Shown here piece by piece: positions 34,881-46,815 of a DNA stretch of 64,000 bases. The notes under the pieces were generated by a model. It saw only the letters and a program-made list of their open reading frames with translations. It was not told the DNA's origin and did no database searches. The translations under genes and the position numbers were made by a program. How positions within the stretch are numbered: position 1 is the stretch's first letter; each line of letters starts with the position of its first letter. This DNA is from Hippophae tibetana. Taxonomy: Eukaryota; Streptophyta; Magnoliopsida; Rosales; Elaeagnaceae. The DNA is taken from NCBI GenBank assembly GCA_037013495.1, contig CM072811.1, positions 16,312,659 through 16,376,658 on the forward strand. The letters are read 5' to 3'.

Positions 34881-35634
34881 ATCTATTAGTAGTTAATTTG
34901 TTATTTGCCCCTTTTGAATGCTTTTCTGAACACATGTATAGTTGAAAACAGTGAGGAACATGTTGAGTTTAGGCTTTGAGTGCAAATAGACCCAATAAAA
35001 AGCTTTATGAAACAATTATGATGTTTTTTGTAAAGTTTAGGTGAATAATTGAGCCTTTATGCATTTTTTGTTTGATTTCTTAAATATGTTCAAGGTTTAT
35101 TGTAAAATTTAGTTATATTTATAGTTTATGTTTCATGCTTGGAATATTGCATTAGAGATGAACCCAAATTTAGTACTTAGGAATTAAATAGTGAAGACTA
35201 CCTTATGAGATTATGGAACCAATATCATTTTATTCTAAGAGAAAATATTTCTTTTACTCTTTTAAACACCTTTCCTATGATTATAAAATATTAGATGATC
35301 TTTGTAGATTTTGTATTTATGTTAGGATTTTAAGCAATCAAATGAATTATCATTTACTTAGTTTCATTACTTTGATTAAATGATTTGAATGAGAATTGAA
35401 AGTGTGTGCTTATCTTTATTTCATGCTTGACTTCTAGTGAAAAGAAAAAAAAAAGATGCATACCTAAGCAAGAAAAGAAGAAGAAGAAGCTATAATAGCC
35501 ATTCACCATGATAAGGAGTATGATATGGGTAATATAATGTCTTCTTAATTTGAGTGTTTAATTCATTTCATTAGATCCATATTATGCACATTTGAGCCTT
35601 TCTTTTTTATAAACATATACGAATATATTTATTT

Positions 35635-36565
35635 GGGTTTGGAATCATATAGTACCCATGTTTTGTATCTAGTACCCTTTTCACCCATGTTTTAGAAGGG
35701 CTCCAATTTAGTACCCATGTTTTGTAAATGTTTCCAAAATTTACAAAAAATGAATAGTAAACACGTTTTATTTGGGATTTCTCCCTTATGCTATTCATAT
35801 GACCTCAAAAGAAGGGACAATTTTTTCATTTCATATTCCTATAACTAGAAATTAAATAAAATCAAAGACATGAAAATGGAGAAGAACATGCCATTTTGAT
35901 GCTAAGAAAAGATAGAAAAAATATAGAAGGATACGAGGAACAATAGGCCAGAAGAATGAAGTGATACCATTACAAGCGATACACAAAATGGTCAAGAAAT
36001 TCATCATTTAGAAGAGCACAAACAGTGAATCAAGTGAAAATGGACCTTTTTGCTAAAAAAAACAAATACTCCACCAGTATAATTTAGCTTGAAAATAAAT
36101 TTTTTTGGCTAAATCTTGAAAATATAAAGTGTGGCTTGTGATGGAAAAAAAATGATCACGGTGTATCAGAGTGAAAAATTTCATATGGTTGTGGCTAATC
36201 GACATCTTGACATTGTGGAATATCATATCAGTAAAGGAGTAAATCATATGCCTCTAACGAGGAGAAAAATACACCTCTACATCGGCTTGCCTCAATGGAC
36301 ATATTGAGATGGTTAAGAAATTGATCTTGGCCTCCAAAGAGTATTCTCTAGAGGAAGACAAATATTGATTTTTTTTAATTCTTAGTTATAGTAGTATAAT
36401 ATGACAAAATTTCCCTTTCCTTAGAGGTCACATGAGTTAAATCCCAAATAAAATATGTTTATTGTTCATTTTTGGAAATTTTAGAATCATTTACAAAACA
36501 TAGGTACTAGATTTGAGCCCTTCTAAATCATGGGTGAAAATGGGTACCTGTATGGTACCAAACCC
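35635..36565. mobile_element. Long-TIR DNA transposon, MULE-like, non-autonomous
   Basis: Inverted repeats of about 170-180 bp flank it. Left: GGGTTTGG, then ATAGTACCCATGTTTTGTA, AGAAGGGCTCC, ATGTTTTGTAAATG, TTTTATTTGGGATTT. Right (reverse complement): GGGTTTGG, GGTACCCATTTTCACCCATG, AGAAGGGCTCA, ATGTTTTGTAAATG, TTTTATTTGGGATTT. Nearby 9-10 bp flanks are similar (TATTTATTT and TATTTTATT) but not identical. Long TIRs and a possible 9-bp duplication fit Mutator-like elements. No transposase is present. Confidence 0.65.
36182..36368 (+). pseudogene. Ankyrin-repeat-like coding fragment inside TIR element
   Basis: One plus frame reads NRHLDIVEYHISKGVN, matching the NGHLDIVEYLISKGAN half of ankyrin repeats. 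A second frame, shifted by one base, reads GHIEMVKKLILASKEYSLEE, preceded by TPLHRLAS. Together they look like two successive ankyrin repeats with a frameshift and a Leu-to-His change, ending at a TGA at 36366-36368. Nothing similar is expected of a MULE itself, so this is probably captured host sequence. Too short and damaged to function as a protein. Confidence 0.5.
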
Positions 36566-37181
36566 AACCTATTTTATTTCTTCCTTACATAACTTCTATT
36601 CGCATATACTTTGTTGAGTGTCTGAACCCATAGGATTAGTGTAATATTAAGAGTGTATCTTATAAGGAATATATTCGAAGCAAATTCAAATTCTTAACAT
36701 AGGATTTAGGAATTAAGGTTCATATGTTATAAGTAAGGAAGCTTGGATTTATGATGTGAAACTAATTTTCACTATTAACCTTGATGTGTTAAGATGTGAG
36801 ATGAAATTGTGCTAGAGCTTCAATTATAAACTAAAAAGAAACTGAAACATGAGAAATTTTGTTGATTTAAGTTTGTAATTTTGGTCTTAGTTTTGTTGTT
36901 TGTCTTTTTAGATTTTGTTTTACTGGAGGACTAGAAACATATAGGTTTGGTGGGTATTTGATGAACATTATTTTGACCTATAATTTATTGTTTTTCTAGG
37001 TGTTAATTTTAAGTTCTATTGTTGTATTATCTTGTTTTGGAGGGTATTTACATGTTTTTAGGTTAATGTGCTTTTAGAAGAATCTTGGGAAAACATGAGT
37101 AAAAATATTGAAAATAGGGAAATTAATGGAAACTCACACAAGTTAAAATGAACTAGAATGTCAAAACTAGAAATTTTATGT

Positions 37182-37443
37182 GCATCACAGCCCAAACATA
37201 TTCCGTACCACAGTGACGTGCTCTCGGGTTCTAATAGGTGATTCTTGAATTTCTATGCACGTTGTGGCTCAACATATTTCATGCCATGGCACAAGCCTCT
37301 CATATCCAATGGTGTGTTTACTAGTTCAATGAGCATCATAGCCTAACATATACCATGTTAGAACACAAGGCTTTCAGATTTCAACTAAGGATTCAAAATT
37401 TAATGCGCATCGTAGCACAAAATAAAGCATGCTATGGCTCGAG
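37182..37443. repeat. About 75-bp tandem repeat in LTR
   Basis: Units begin GCATCACAGCCCAAACATAT, GCACGTTGTGGCTCAACATA, GCATCATAGCCTAACATATA and GCATCGTAGCACAAAATAAA. They are diverged but align in order. They lie just upstream of the LTR TATA box, a place where LTR enhancers often amplify. Confidence 0.6.
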
Positions 37444-38017
37444 TGTAAAAAATTGTCAAAAACCCTAATATGTGTAGTAGATGTGTTTTAACCCTAAATC
37501 AACCTATAAATACACCCTAAACCCTTCATAAGCCATATCAAGCCAGCAGTTACCATGACAGTAGTTTCCACCGTCCATAATACAGAAAACAAAAAACAAA
37601 AAGAAAACCAACCTACCATTTGTGAAGTAGTTCCAAGGATTTGAAGAAGGCAGACAACCAATTTCGAGATTTTGAATCACAGATCAAGAAGGGGTATTTT
37701 TATTGTTATATCTTCTTTTCCCTCTATAATCTGAATATCTTTTATAGTTGAATTAATTTTAGTTAATTTAATTATGATTGGCTATATTTTGTATATGAGA
37801 TTTTAGTATTGCTTCCAATGATTGGAAGGACAATTTTATGGTTTAATTAAATAAAAGTTTTTGGATTTATTTCGTGTTCATGTTCTTCATATATTTAATT
37901 ATAAATTAACTATAGGTCAAATCTTGATTATAATTAAAGAAATATTTTAGAACTAAAAATTAAACACATTATCTGTGCTTAATTGTATATTAATGAACAC
38001 TAGCCTAATTTAATTTC

Positions 38018-38290
38018 ATTGATCAATTTCAAACTCGATCTAAGAAGTTATTGATTAATTGAGATTAAATTAGATGTTTAAATTATCTTTAATTATAAAT
38101 TAATGATGAATCATATCTTGATTTATAATTAAAGAATATATTTACCTTAAGTTTACCAATTAATCAATTTCAAGTTTGATCTAGGAAGTTATTGATTAAC
38201 CGTGAATGTGGTTTATATATTTTTCTTAAATATGTCAATTAATCAATTTCATGCCCGATTTCAGAATTTATTGATTAATTGAGAATTATA
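38018..38290. repeat. Repeated TTATTGATTAAT module in LTR
   Basis: The module ATCAATTTCAAACTCGATCT...GTTATTGATTAAT occurs three times (about 38018, 38150 and 38233) with changes. It is noncoding and internal to the LTR at 36959-38610. Confidence 0.5.
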
Positions 38291-38699
38291 AGGACTCACC
38301 ATGATTATTAGGGGTTCGTTTATTTTTAAAAAAAATTAATAAATCTAACTTTTTATTTAAATAATTTAATTTGTTCTCTCCAAAAAAAGATATGTGAACT
38401 AATTTTCTATATCCATTCATCATATTTATTTCAATTATAATTTAATTTACTTGTTATATTTTAGTTATTATGACTCTCGATAGAATATTTATAATTGTTT
38501 ATTTTAACTAATTAAAAAAATAATTTAACTTTTTCAAACAACCATTAAATTCCTTTAAAGATGATCTCAGACTAAACTTATCATTGCATACATTGTTCAT
38601 GAACTCGGCAATATTGGTAGTCAAGATGTTATGTCACCCCTTAAACAAAACAAAATAGCAATTATATGAAATCATACACAATATAATAATTAATATACT

Positions 38700-40285
38700 A
38701 TAAATAGTGAATGTATGGGTACCTGTAAAATGAGATTTTTCCCATTTATGATCCAACTTCTTTTAAATATTCTACAACCTTCTCATCTATAAAAATCAAG
38801 TTGCCAAAATATTTGTGAAAATCATTTTTTCTAAAACACTTTGCAGCACAGTAAAATAACTTCAATACATCTTCGCTTATATCTTTAAAATTATGCTTCA
38901 ATTTCATTGCAAGATGATAACATAGTAACCAGCTAATGCACTAGGGAAATTTCTAACAAGCCCAGCATTTATGCTATCATGTCTATCAGAAACAAACACC
39001 AAGTCATCCATATTACCCAATGAAGATTAAGTTTTATAAGACACCAACCCCATGCTTCTTCAGTTTCGCTAGGACCAACACCAAAAGCTATTGGAAATAT
39101 ACCTCTATTTGCTTCCATAATGACAGCAACAAATAAAGTACCAACATGTCTTAGGAATGTACCATCAATTGCTATGACATGCCTCATACAAGTTTTAAAA
39201 TCACGAAGACATGCACCAAGAGCCATGAAGAAGTATCTAAAACGGTTGTCTTCACCACCATATCTATATGAGATATATAGAATAAGATATAAATTGATCT
39301 TGTCTTTTGTGCTGAAGGCATGCACCAAGAGCCATGAAGAAGTATTTAAAACGGTTGTCTTCACCAACATGAACATGAGTGATAGAATTAAGATTATTTT
39401 GCTTAAGCCAGTGATAAAAAGAAGGTAATAAGTCAAATGATTCCTTAAGTGTGCCTCAAATGGCCTTCATCGATTATGCACAAAACCTCCATGCACTCAT
39501 ATAGTTGATATTGATCCCCTAATCAATCAACATATCATCTATAACTTCTTTCTGTTTATATTGCCTTAAAGGATCCACACACTTGCGGTCAAGAACAGCT
39601 CCTATCACCATCACAGTTACCTTTTTATTTCTTTTTATTTCCTTATTGTTACAAGCATGAACATCTACTTTTTTTTAACACTTCAAACATACCAAAGCCC
39701 TTTTTTACACCTCTTATCCTTCACAAGCATTATTCACTCTTGTAACATATAATCAATACATTAGGATTAGACTTCTTCAACATGGTAACTTTTTTATCCC
39801 TTAATTCTACAAGACCTATTTGAGTTGATAGATCCTTTTTACACTTGAAAAAATCTTGAACTTTAATAATAGCATCCAATACTAGGTTTACATTATCAAT
39901 GCATATAACCTCATTACAAAATTCAATCAAATCGACCTTATTCTTTTTACCTTGACAATCAACCTCAGTCAACTCTTCAATCAATTCATCAATTTTTTAA
40001 AAATCTTTTGCATTAACCAAACTCTTACTACAACTGCCATTATTGGTGTTGAAGTCATTTCCAATAATGCACTTGACTTTACTAATCCTTGACTCACTAC
40101 CAAACTCTATATTGTCCCTTCAACTTTGGCATTCATGTGCTCATCACGTATACAGTTGATACGAACCCCAGTTTCAACATTACCATCTTCAACAGGTAAT
40201 GAATTTGAATCAACCACTGCACCACTTTCTTGTATGCCAATTTCATGTTGATATGGACTAACAATTAACCTGTTTGCATTTGCAC
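38700..40285 (-). pseudogene. MULE (MuDR-type) transposase relic
   Basis: The minus frame at 38969-39436 reads RYFFMALGACLRDFKTCMRH, VIAIDGTFLRHVGTLFVAVI and FGVGPSETEEAWGWCL. These match the FKYFFMALGA...VIAVDGTFLKG...GTLFVAV...GVGDSE...SWEWFL core of the MULE transposase domain, including the first catalytic Asp. Upstream on the minus strand are LPSFYHWLKQNN, an N-terminal part (39730-39984, SNPNVLIICYKSE, like the MuDR DNA-binding domain), and downstream FIDEKVVEYLKEVGS. Stops and frameshifts break it, and a 48-bp segment is duplicated. Its TIRs were not found. The right end is cut by the LTR at 40294. Confidence 0.75.
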
Positions 40286-40293
40286 ATGACTAT

Positions 40294-42000
40294 TGATGAG
40301 TGCTTAAAAGCACTCAATATTTTATGATTTATTTAAACTTTAATGTTATAAATAGATTTGTATTTGTATAATTTTATCATTATTTTAGTAAATCTATATT
40401 TTCAAAATCATATGTATGTTTTGTTGTTTTTTAGGTATTTATAGTTTCAAATTGATTTATAATATCAACACTTGAAGAATCATACGTAAAAGCACTCAAT
40501 TGAAACCATGAATAATAAAAAAATAACATATGTAAGCCTTACATATGTTCCAACCAAATATAAAGGGTGAAATACAAAGAAAATTGAAGAAACCAAGTTC
40601 AACACATGCCACACCAGTAATTAATATATGTTGCGGTGGTGATTAATGTATGCCACAATGAGAATGCTCCATATCATAATTGAAACGTGTACTAGATCAA
40701 CACAGACTGTGGCAGTGGAAAAAGTGTGACGGAACGTCCGACCATACTATATTCTCTACTTTATGCAGTGTTTTCTCAATTATAAAAGGCCCCTCAATCC
40801 CTTAGAAACATACCCCTCTCAACTATTCATTTCTGAATTCTTACTTTTCTTTAATGTTAATCTTAAAGTTCTTTTCTTAATTTTGACAATTTAACAAGTT
40901 TTAGTTGTATGTAGTAGTTTTCGATTCAATAAGTTGTTTAGGCATATCTATTTGGAATTTTTTTCATATATAGATCAATACTCAAGTCTCGTACATTGAA
41001 AAATACATTTGATTTATTAATTTTAATTGTATTCTTTTATTTTTAGAATTAATTATATGTATTATTTTAATACTATATTTAATTTACTCGTTATTTATTA
41101 AATCTAAGCATGTTTGGCTGAAAAATTAATATGAGACATTAGCTACCTTGTTATGCTTGTGAAATATTAACTTAGGTAAATATTTTTATGAAATAAATTT
41201 ATTTTTCTTTCTTCGTTAAAGAATTATATAAAGTTTATTATAGAAAAATATATTGATGAACTATTTTTCATAATAGATTTAAAATATGAAAGTTAAATTT
41301 AGGATTTGATTATCTAGATCTAATTTAGAATCATAGTTTATTTCAAAGATTTTTATAAGAATCGTTATTGAAAAATATATTGAAGATATATTTTTCGTAA
41401 TAAATCTTAAAATCTGAAAGTTAGTTTTCTTATACATCAATTTTAAATTTAACTTTGATATCTTGAATGAGAGTTTAAATTATGTGCTCTACCTTAAGTA
41501 GTAATTTAGATGGTTTGTTATTTCCTTAAAAATAACTCATAATTTAATTATTATTCAATTGTTGATCCCCCACCTTATTCAATTTTTATTGATAAAGAAT
41601 CTTATCCCTATCTTAAGATATTTTCATACAAAAAAAGGAAAAATTAGTAATATTAATTTATACCTTTAATAGCATAATTAATATTGAACAAACATAATTA
41701 ACTAATTAATAAATCTCATAAATTCTTCATTAAATAATTAAATTTTTATTAGCTTGATACTTGCTAAATTAAACATATATTTTAATTTTATGTCATTAGA
41801 ATAGAACTTTCAAACCAAAACAATTGTGATAGGATAATTAGGTTTATTTTTCGTTTTTAAGAATTATTTAAAAACAACATAGTTTCTCTTTAGATGACAA
41901 ACCTTTGAAGTATAATTATTGTTTTTCACAAAGCCATTCATGCACTTGTAAGCTATTTATAAATTTTCATAAAATTTAACTATCAAGATTTTATGCATCA
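40294..42000 (+). repeat. Athila-like 5' LTR
   Basis: Starts TGATGAGTGCTTAAAAGCAC and ends TTATGCATCA, 1707 bp. PBS follows after a CTTTTT spacer. It shares its order of segments with 17663-19431. A TATA-like TATAAAAGG is near 40783. Confidence 0.8.
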
Positions 42001-42006
42001 CTTTTT

Positions 42007-42024
42007 TGGAACTATTATCGGGGA
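42007..42024 (+). other. PBS of Athila type
   Basis: TGGAACTATTATCGGGGA, a decayed form of TGGCGCCGTTGCCGGGGA, directly after the LTR. It is followed by GGAGTAG as in other Athila leaders. Confidence 0.75.
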
Positions 42025-42539
42025 GGAGTAGTGTTTTTAAATTTATAGTCAAAAATATCTAAAAGAAATTGTGTTGTAAATATTCGTGATTTTCTTATAA
42101 TTAAGAAAAAATATTTTTGAATAAAACAAAAATATTTAGAAATAAAATAAAAAAAATATTTCATTTAAGTTTCTTTTATTTAATTTAATTTTAATTTCTT
42201 TTTGTTAAATATTTTGTTTAGTATTTTTGTATACTAACATGTATATACTGTATGATAAACCTTAATTTGTTGTAATTATGTATTAAACTTATATTATTGT
42301 TGTTTGTTTTATAATTGTATTGTATTATAAATTATTGTATCATGAAAGCTTGTATCATATATATTGTACATAGCACTTATGTTATCTTTTTATTTGTTAT
42401 TTTTTGGTGTCTAGTTTATTCAGTTCCATACTCTTCGCTTTCTTTTATTACAAATGATAGTACTTATTTTAGTACTAAGTTCTCTACTACTTTGATTCTC
42501 GCTTTTATTCTTAGTAAAGAAAAGGTAAGAGATCTTTGA

Positions 42540-45500
42540 GAAAGGAACTCGTGGAAACCAAACAATAACTTAGCATATACCTAAACCAATATACAAAGGT
42601 TATATATAAACCAAGCTTACCTACTAGATCAACTGTATTGGCCACCTTTAAAAGATAACTTGAATTTATTTATTCAAGCAAGTAGGGATAACCAAATGAA
42701 AAATAATCATAGGTTAGATTCTCTAGAGGTTTCAATGAAAAGGGTTGAAGCTTAAGTGGGCAGTTAACAAAGGTCAAGCAAAAACAGGAACCAAGAAAGC
42801 TACCTAGTCAAGTATAACAAGCAAAGGACATCACAATCCTTCGAAGTAGTAAGGAAGTTAACAAAATTTTACTTGAGATTTCTAATGCTTTACCATCTAA
42901 TGTAGGTATTATAAAAGGTGAAAGTATGGTCTTATAAGAAAATGAGAAACAAGTGCCAATAAAGATAAACCTTCTGAGGAAAGAATTGAGGAGTCAAGTG
43001 ATATTCTCAAAATACAAAAGACATCATAACCACATCAGCCACCAATACTATTTCCACACTAGCTAAAATAACCAAAACAAGATAAGAAATTCTATGATCT
43101 TTTTATGCTTTATGAAGTTAATATAAATTTACCATTATTAGAAGTAATCAAGACTACCTTTTTATGCTTAGTTCCTCAAGGAATTGAACACTAAGAAAAG
43201 GATATATGAGCTTAATGAGAGAGTTATGGTTCAGAGGTTACTAGTGATGTACTTTAGCACCAATTACCCCCAAAGTTGAAAAACCAAGAAAATTTTATTA
43301 TTAACATTACTTTGGGGATAGGAAGATAACTAAAGAAATGCTTGATCTAAATGCTAGCAATAATTTGATGTCATACTCTATTTTCTTGTAGTTAGGTTTG
43401 GGAGACTTAAAACCAATAACCAAATCCATTCAACTTGCAAATAGATCTATTAAATATCTAAAAGAAATGGTTGAGGATGTGCTGGTACATGTAGACAAAT
43501 TAATAATATCAGATTATTTTGTGGTTCTAGATAAGAAAAAAACCTAGCCTTGGACAAAGAGCATACAAAACTTCTTAGTAGTCTATTTTTGGCTATTACC
43601 AAGAATATTACTAATGTCTAAGACAGGAACTTGACAATGACAATCTTAGGAGAGACTTTTCATTTAAAAGTTTTCAACTCTTCATCTATTCCTTTTATTT
43701 ATACCATTGATGAATGCTTAATGTTGATCTTATGTATAGACTTATCCATAACACCTTTCTTCATGATAGAATAGAAGACAAGTTGGAAGTATCTTTTATA
43801 GTTGAAAAGATAGAAGAGGATTTAGATGAGGGGATTAAAGGGTACCACAAATTACTAGATAACATTAAACCAATAGGAGAACCTAGTACACTCTTAGAGC
43901 TACCTAGTTCTCTATCTAGGGAAAAGGTCAACCACTTAAGCTAAAATAAAAAGATTTTCCTAAGCACCTAAAATATGTGTTTTGGGTAGAAGGGGAAACT
44001 TATCCAACTATTATTTCTTCCACTTTGACCAAAACCCAAGAAAAAGAACTTGAAAATGTGCTTAATAAATTTAAGAATGTAATAGGTAAAAGTATAGGGG
44101 ATATTAGAGACATTAGTCTAGCTATGTGTATGCATAAGATCAATCTAAAGGATGAGGCTAGACCCCTGAGAATGGCCTAAAGGAGACTAAACCCAATCAT
44201 ACAAGAGGAGGTTAAAAATAAAATTCGGAAACTCTTAGAAGTATAAGTCATTTATCCTACTGCTTATAGTAAATAGGTTAGTATGATTCATGTGGTACCA
44301 AAGAAATCCAAGAAAATAGTTATGAAAAGTGATAAGAATGAATTAGTTCCCACTATGACAATCATAGGATGGAAAATGTGTATATATTTTAGGAAACTAA
44401 ATCTATACACTAAAAAGGATCAGTTTCCTCTTACATTAATTAATCAAATGTTAGAAAGATTAGCTGAGCATGAATTTTACTATTTTCTAAATGGACTTTC
44501 AGAATATTATTAGGTATCTATTGAACCAATGGATCATAAAAGACCATATTCATGTGTCCTTTTGGGACATTTTCTTTCAAGAGGATGTCATTTGGGTTAT
44601 GCAATACCCCCACCATGTTTTAGAGATGTATGATGTAAATCTTCTTAGACATGGTGGAAAAATTCATTGAGGTATTTATGGATAATTTTTCTATTTTGGA
44701 ACCTCATTTGATGATTTCTTACATACATTAACTATAGTTTTAGAACATTGTATTGAAGGTAAATTGATATTAGTTGGGAGAAAATTCATTTTATGGTACA
44801 ATATGGGATAGTGTTATAGCATGTGATTTCTAGCAAAGGAATTAAAATTAATAAGGTAAAAGTTGAATTAATTGCTAAACACCCACCCCTACATTTGTTA
44901 AGGAGATTAAGAGCGTCTTAGGATATATAGGTTTCTATAGGCAAGTTATTAAAGATTTTTTAAATCAATCATCCTTTATATAACTTGTTGTCAAAAGATG
45001 TCTATTTTGATTTTAACGGTGATTGCCTTATCACTTTAAATACTTTGAAAAATAAATTAACATATGCCCCTATCATTATGGCACATAATTGGTCTCTCCC
45101 TTTTAAATAATGTGTGATTCTTTTGATTTATGCTATAGGATTAGTGTTGTGTTAGAGAATGGATAAGCTTTTGCATGTCATATATTAAGCTAGCAAAACA
45201 ATCATTGACGCCTAAATTAATTATTCCACTACTGAGAAAGAATTCTTGACTGTTGTGTTTATCTTATATAAATTTAGGTCTTATTAATATGTTCTAAGTA
45301 ATTATGCATTCTAATTATGGTGCTTTAAGATATTTATTAAGTAAACCTAATGCTAAGAAAAGATTAATAAGATGGGTTTTACTTTAACAAGAATTTGACC
45401 TAGAGATCAAAGATAAGAAAGGTAGTGAAAATTTAGTAGTTGATCATTTGTCTTAGTTAATATCTTAATTCAATTCTCTTAAAGGTGAAAATAAAGAATA

Positions 45501-46780
45501 ATTTTTTGAAAAATTTCCTAATGAATAATTATTTTCAATATGTTCAAACCCACTGTATTCTGATATAGTAAATTATCTTCCTATTAGAGTTTTAAGACCT
45601 ATCAGTTCCTCTTGAGAAAAGAAAAGGTTCTTACATTCTTATAGGAAATACTTCTGGGATGACCCTCATCTATTCAAGATTGGTCTAGATCGAATCATCA
45701 TGAGATGTGTGCCTCAATAGGAACATAAGAGCACTATGACATTTTGTCATGAACTTCAATGTGGAGACCATTTTGGTAAAAAGAAAACGGCCCTTAAGAT
45801 ATTACAATCTGAATTTTATTGACCAACTCTTTTAAAGATGCTAATATGTTTTGCAAAGATTATGATAGATGTTAGAGAACATGTAATATAGTAAAACGAG
45901 ATAAAATTCCTTTCACAACTAATTTAGTTGTTGAACTATTTGATGTATGAGGGATTGACTTTATGGGTTCCTTTTCCCATCTTTTGGTAATGAATATATT
46001 ATGGTAGTTGTTGATTATGTGTCTTAGTAGGTAGAAGTTATGTCCACTAAAACAAATGATGATAATATTGTTGTGAAATTCTCGAAGATTCAATATTTAA
46101 CAAGTTCGAAATTTTAGCAATAAACTTTTTTATGGAGTACTCAAGATGTATAACATCACATATAGAGTAGGTACTCCATATCATCCACAAACCTCTAGTC
46201 AAGTGGAATGGAGCAGTAGGAAAATAAAAGAGGTTTTGCAACGCATTGTGCACCCTTCAGAGGAAGGACTATTCAATCAAGTTTAATAATGCCTTATGAG
46301 CATATTGTATAGCATACAAAACACCCATTGGGATGAGCCCTTATCGGTTAATATTTGGGAAAGTGTATCACTTACCCATTGAACCCAACCATAAGGCTTA
46401 TTGAGAAATTAAAGAGCTAAGTAAGCTTGAAGAAATTAGGGACTAAGCTTATGAAAATGTAAAGTTATACAAATAGTGTACTAAATGCTATCTTGACAAG
46501 AGGCTAGTTCGTAAGTCTTTTCTTCCTGGAATGAAAGTTTTTTTATTTAACTCTCATTTGAGATTATTTCTAGGAAAACTGCAATCAAGGTAGGATGGAC
46601 CATACACAATTACCCATTTATTTTCGAATGGAATGGTGGAGTTATTGAATCATAAGACACAAAGAATGTTTAAGGTCAATGGGCATTGTGTAAAGCTCTA
46701 TTTAGAAAGAGGACACAACATAGTAGACATTGAGTCCATACTAGTGTACCAAGTCTAAGTACCATATGAAAATTATGCCT
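42540..46780 (+). pseudogene. Athila-like gag-pol, decayed but complete in order
   Basis: Plus-strand fragments appear in the expected order. Gag end: NNHRLDSLEVSMKRVEA. Protease: near 43250-43760 with decayed DLNASNNLMSY. RT: 43977-44180 has AMCMHKINLKDEARPLRMA and 44283-44513 has VVPKKSKKIVMKSDKNELVP, KMCIYFRKLNLYTKKDQFPL and MLERLAEHEFYYFLNGLSEY. An RNase H region lies around 45000-45450. Integrase: 45600-46400 with KYFWDDPHLFKIGLD, CHELQCGDHFGKKKTALKIL and the GIDFMGSF motif. It ends near 46790-46815 with the GGGAGGCAACTCA signature. The CMHKI...RRLNP order is typical of Athila. Dozens of stops and indels make it inactive. Confidence 0.8.
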
Positions 46781-46815
46781 TACTAAGATGTTAAAATGAC
46801 GCTAGATGGGAGGCA

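Larger units (their letters stand above)
34881..36958 (+). mobile_element. Athila-like 3' noncoding region
   Basis: This is the stretch between pol end and 3' LTR. 35160-35450 aligns with 47460-47760 and, inverted, with 1330-1600, so it is a shared noncoding part of these elements. It is interrupted by the TIR element at 35635-36565. It ends with the purine-rich GGTTTGGTGGGTATT before the LTR start at 36959. Confidence 0.6.
36959..38610 (+). repeat. 3' LTR of the gag-protease Athila-like element
   Basis: It begins TGATGAACATTATTTTGACC right after a purine tract. It contains a TATA box (CTATAAATAC at about 37504), a 75-bp tandem repeat upstream of it, and an AT-rich 3' half. It ends near TTCATGAACTCGGCAATATT. 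It differs in sequence from the TGATGAGTGC LTRs elsewhere in the window, so it is another subfamily. Its 5' partner was not found. Confidence 0.5.

Noticed and set aside
34881..36958. Envelope-like gene in the Athila 3' region
   Set aside because: No long frame, signal peptide or membrane segment could be followed in any of the Athila-like copies.
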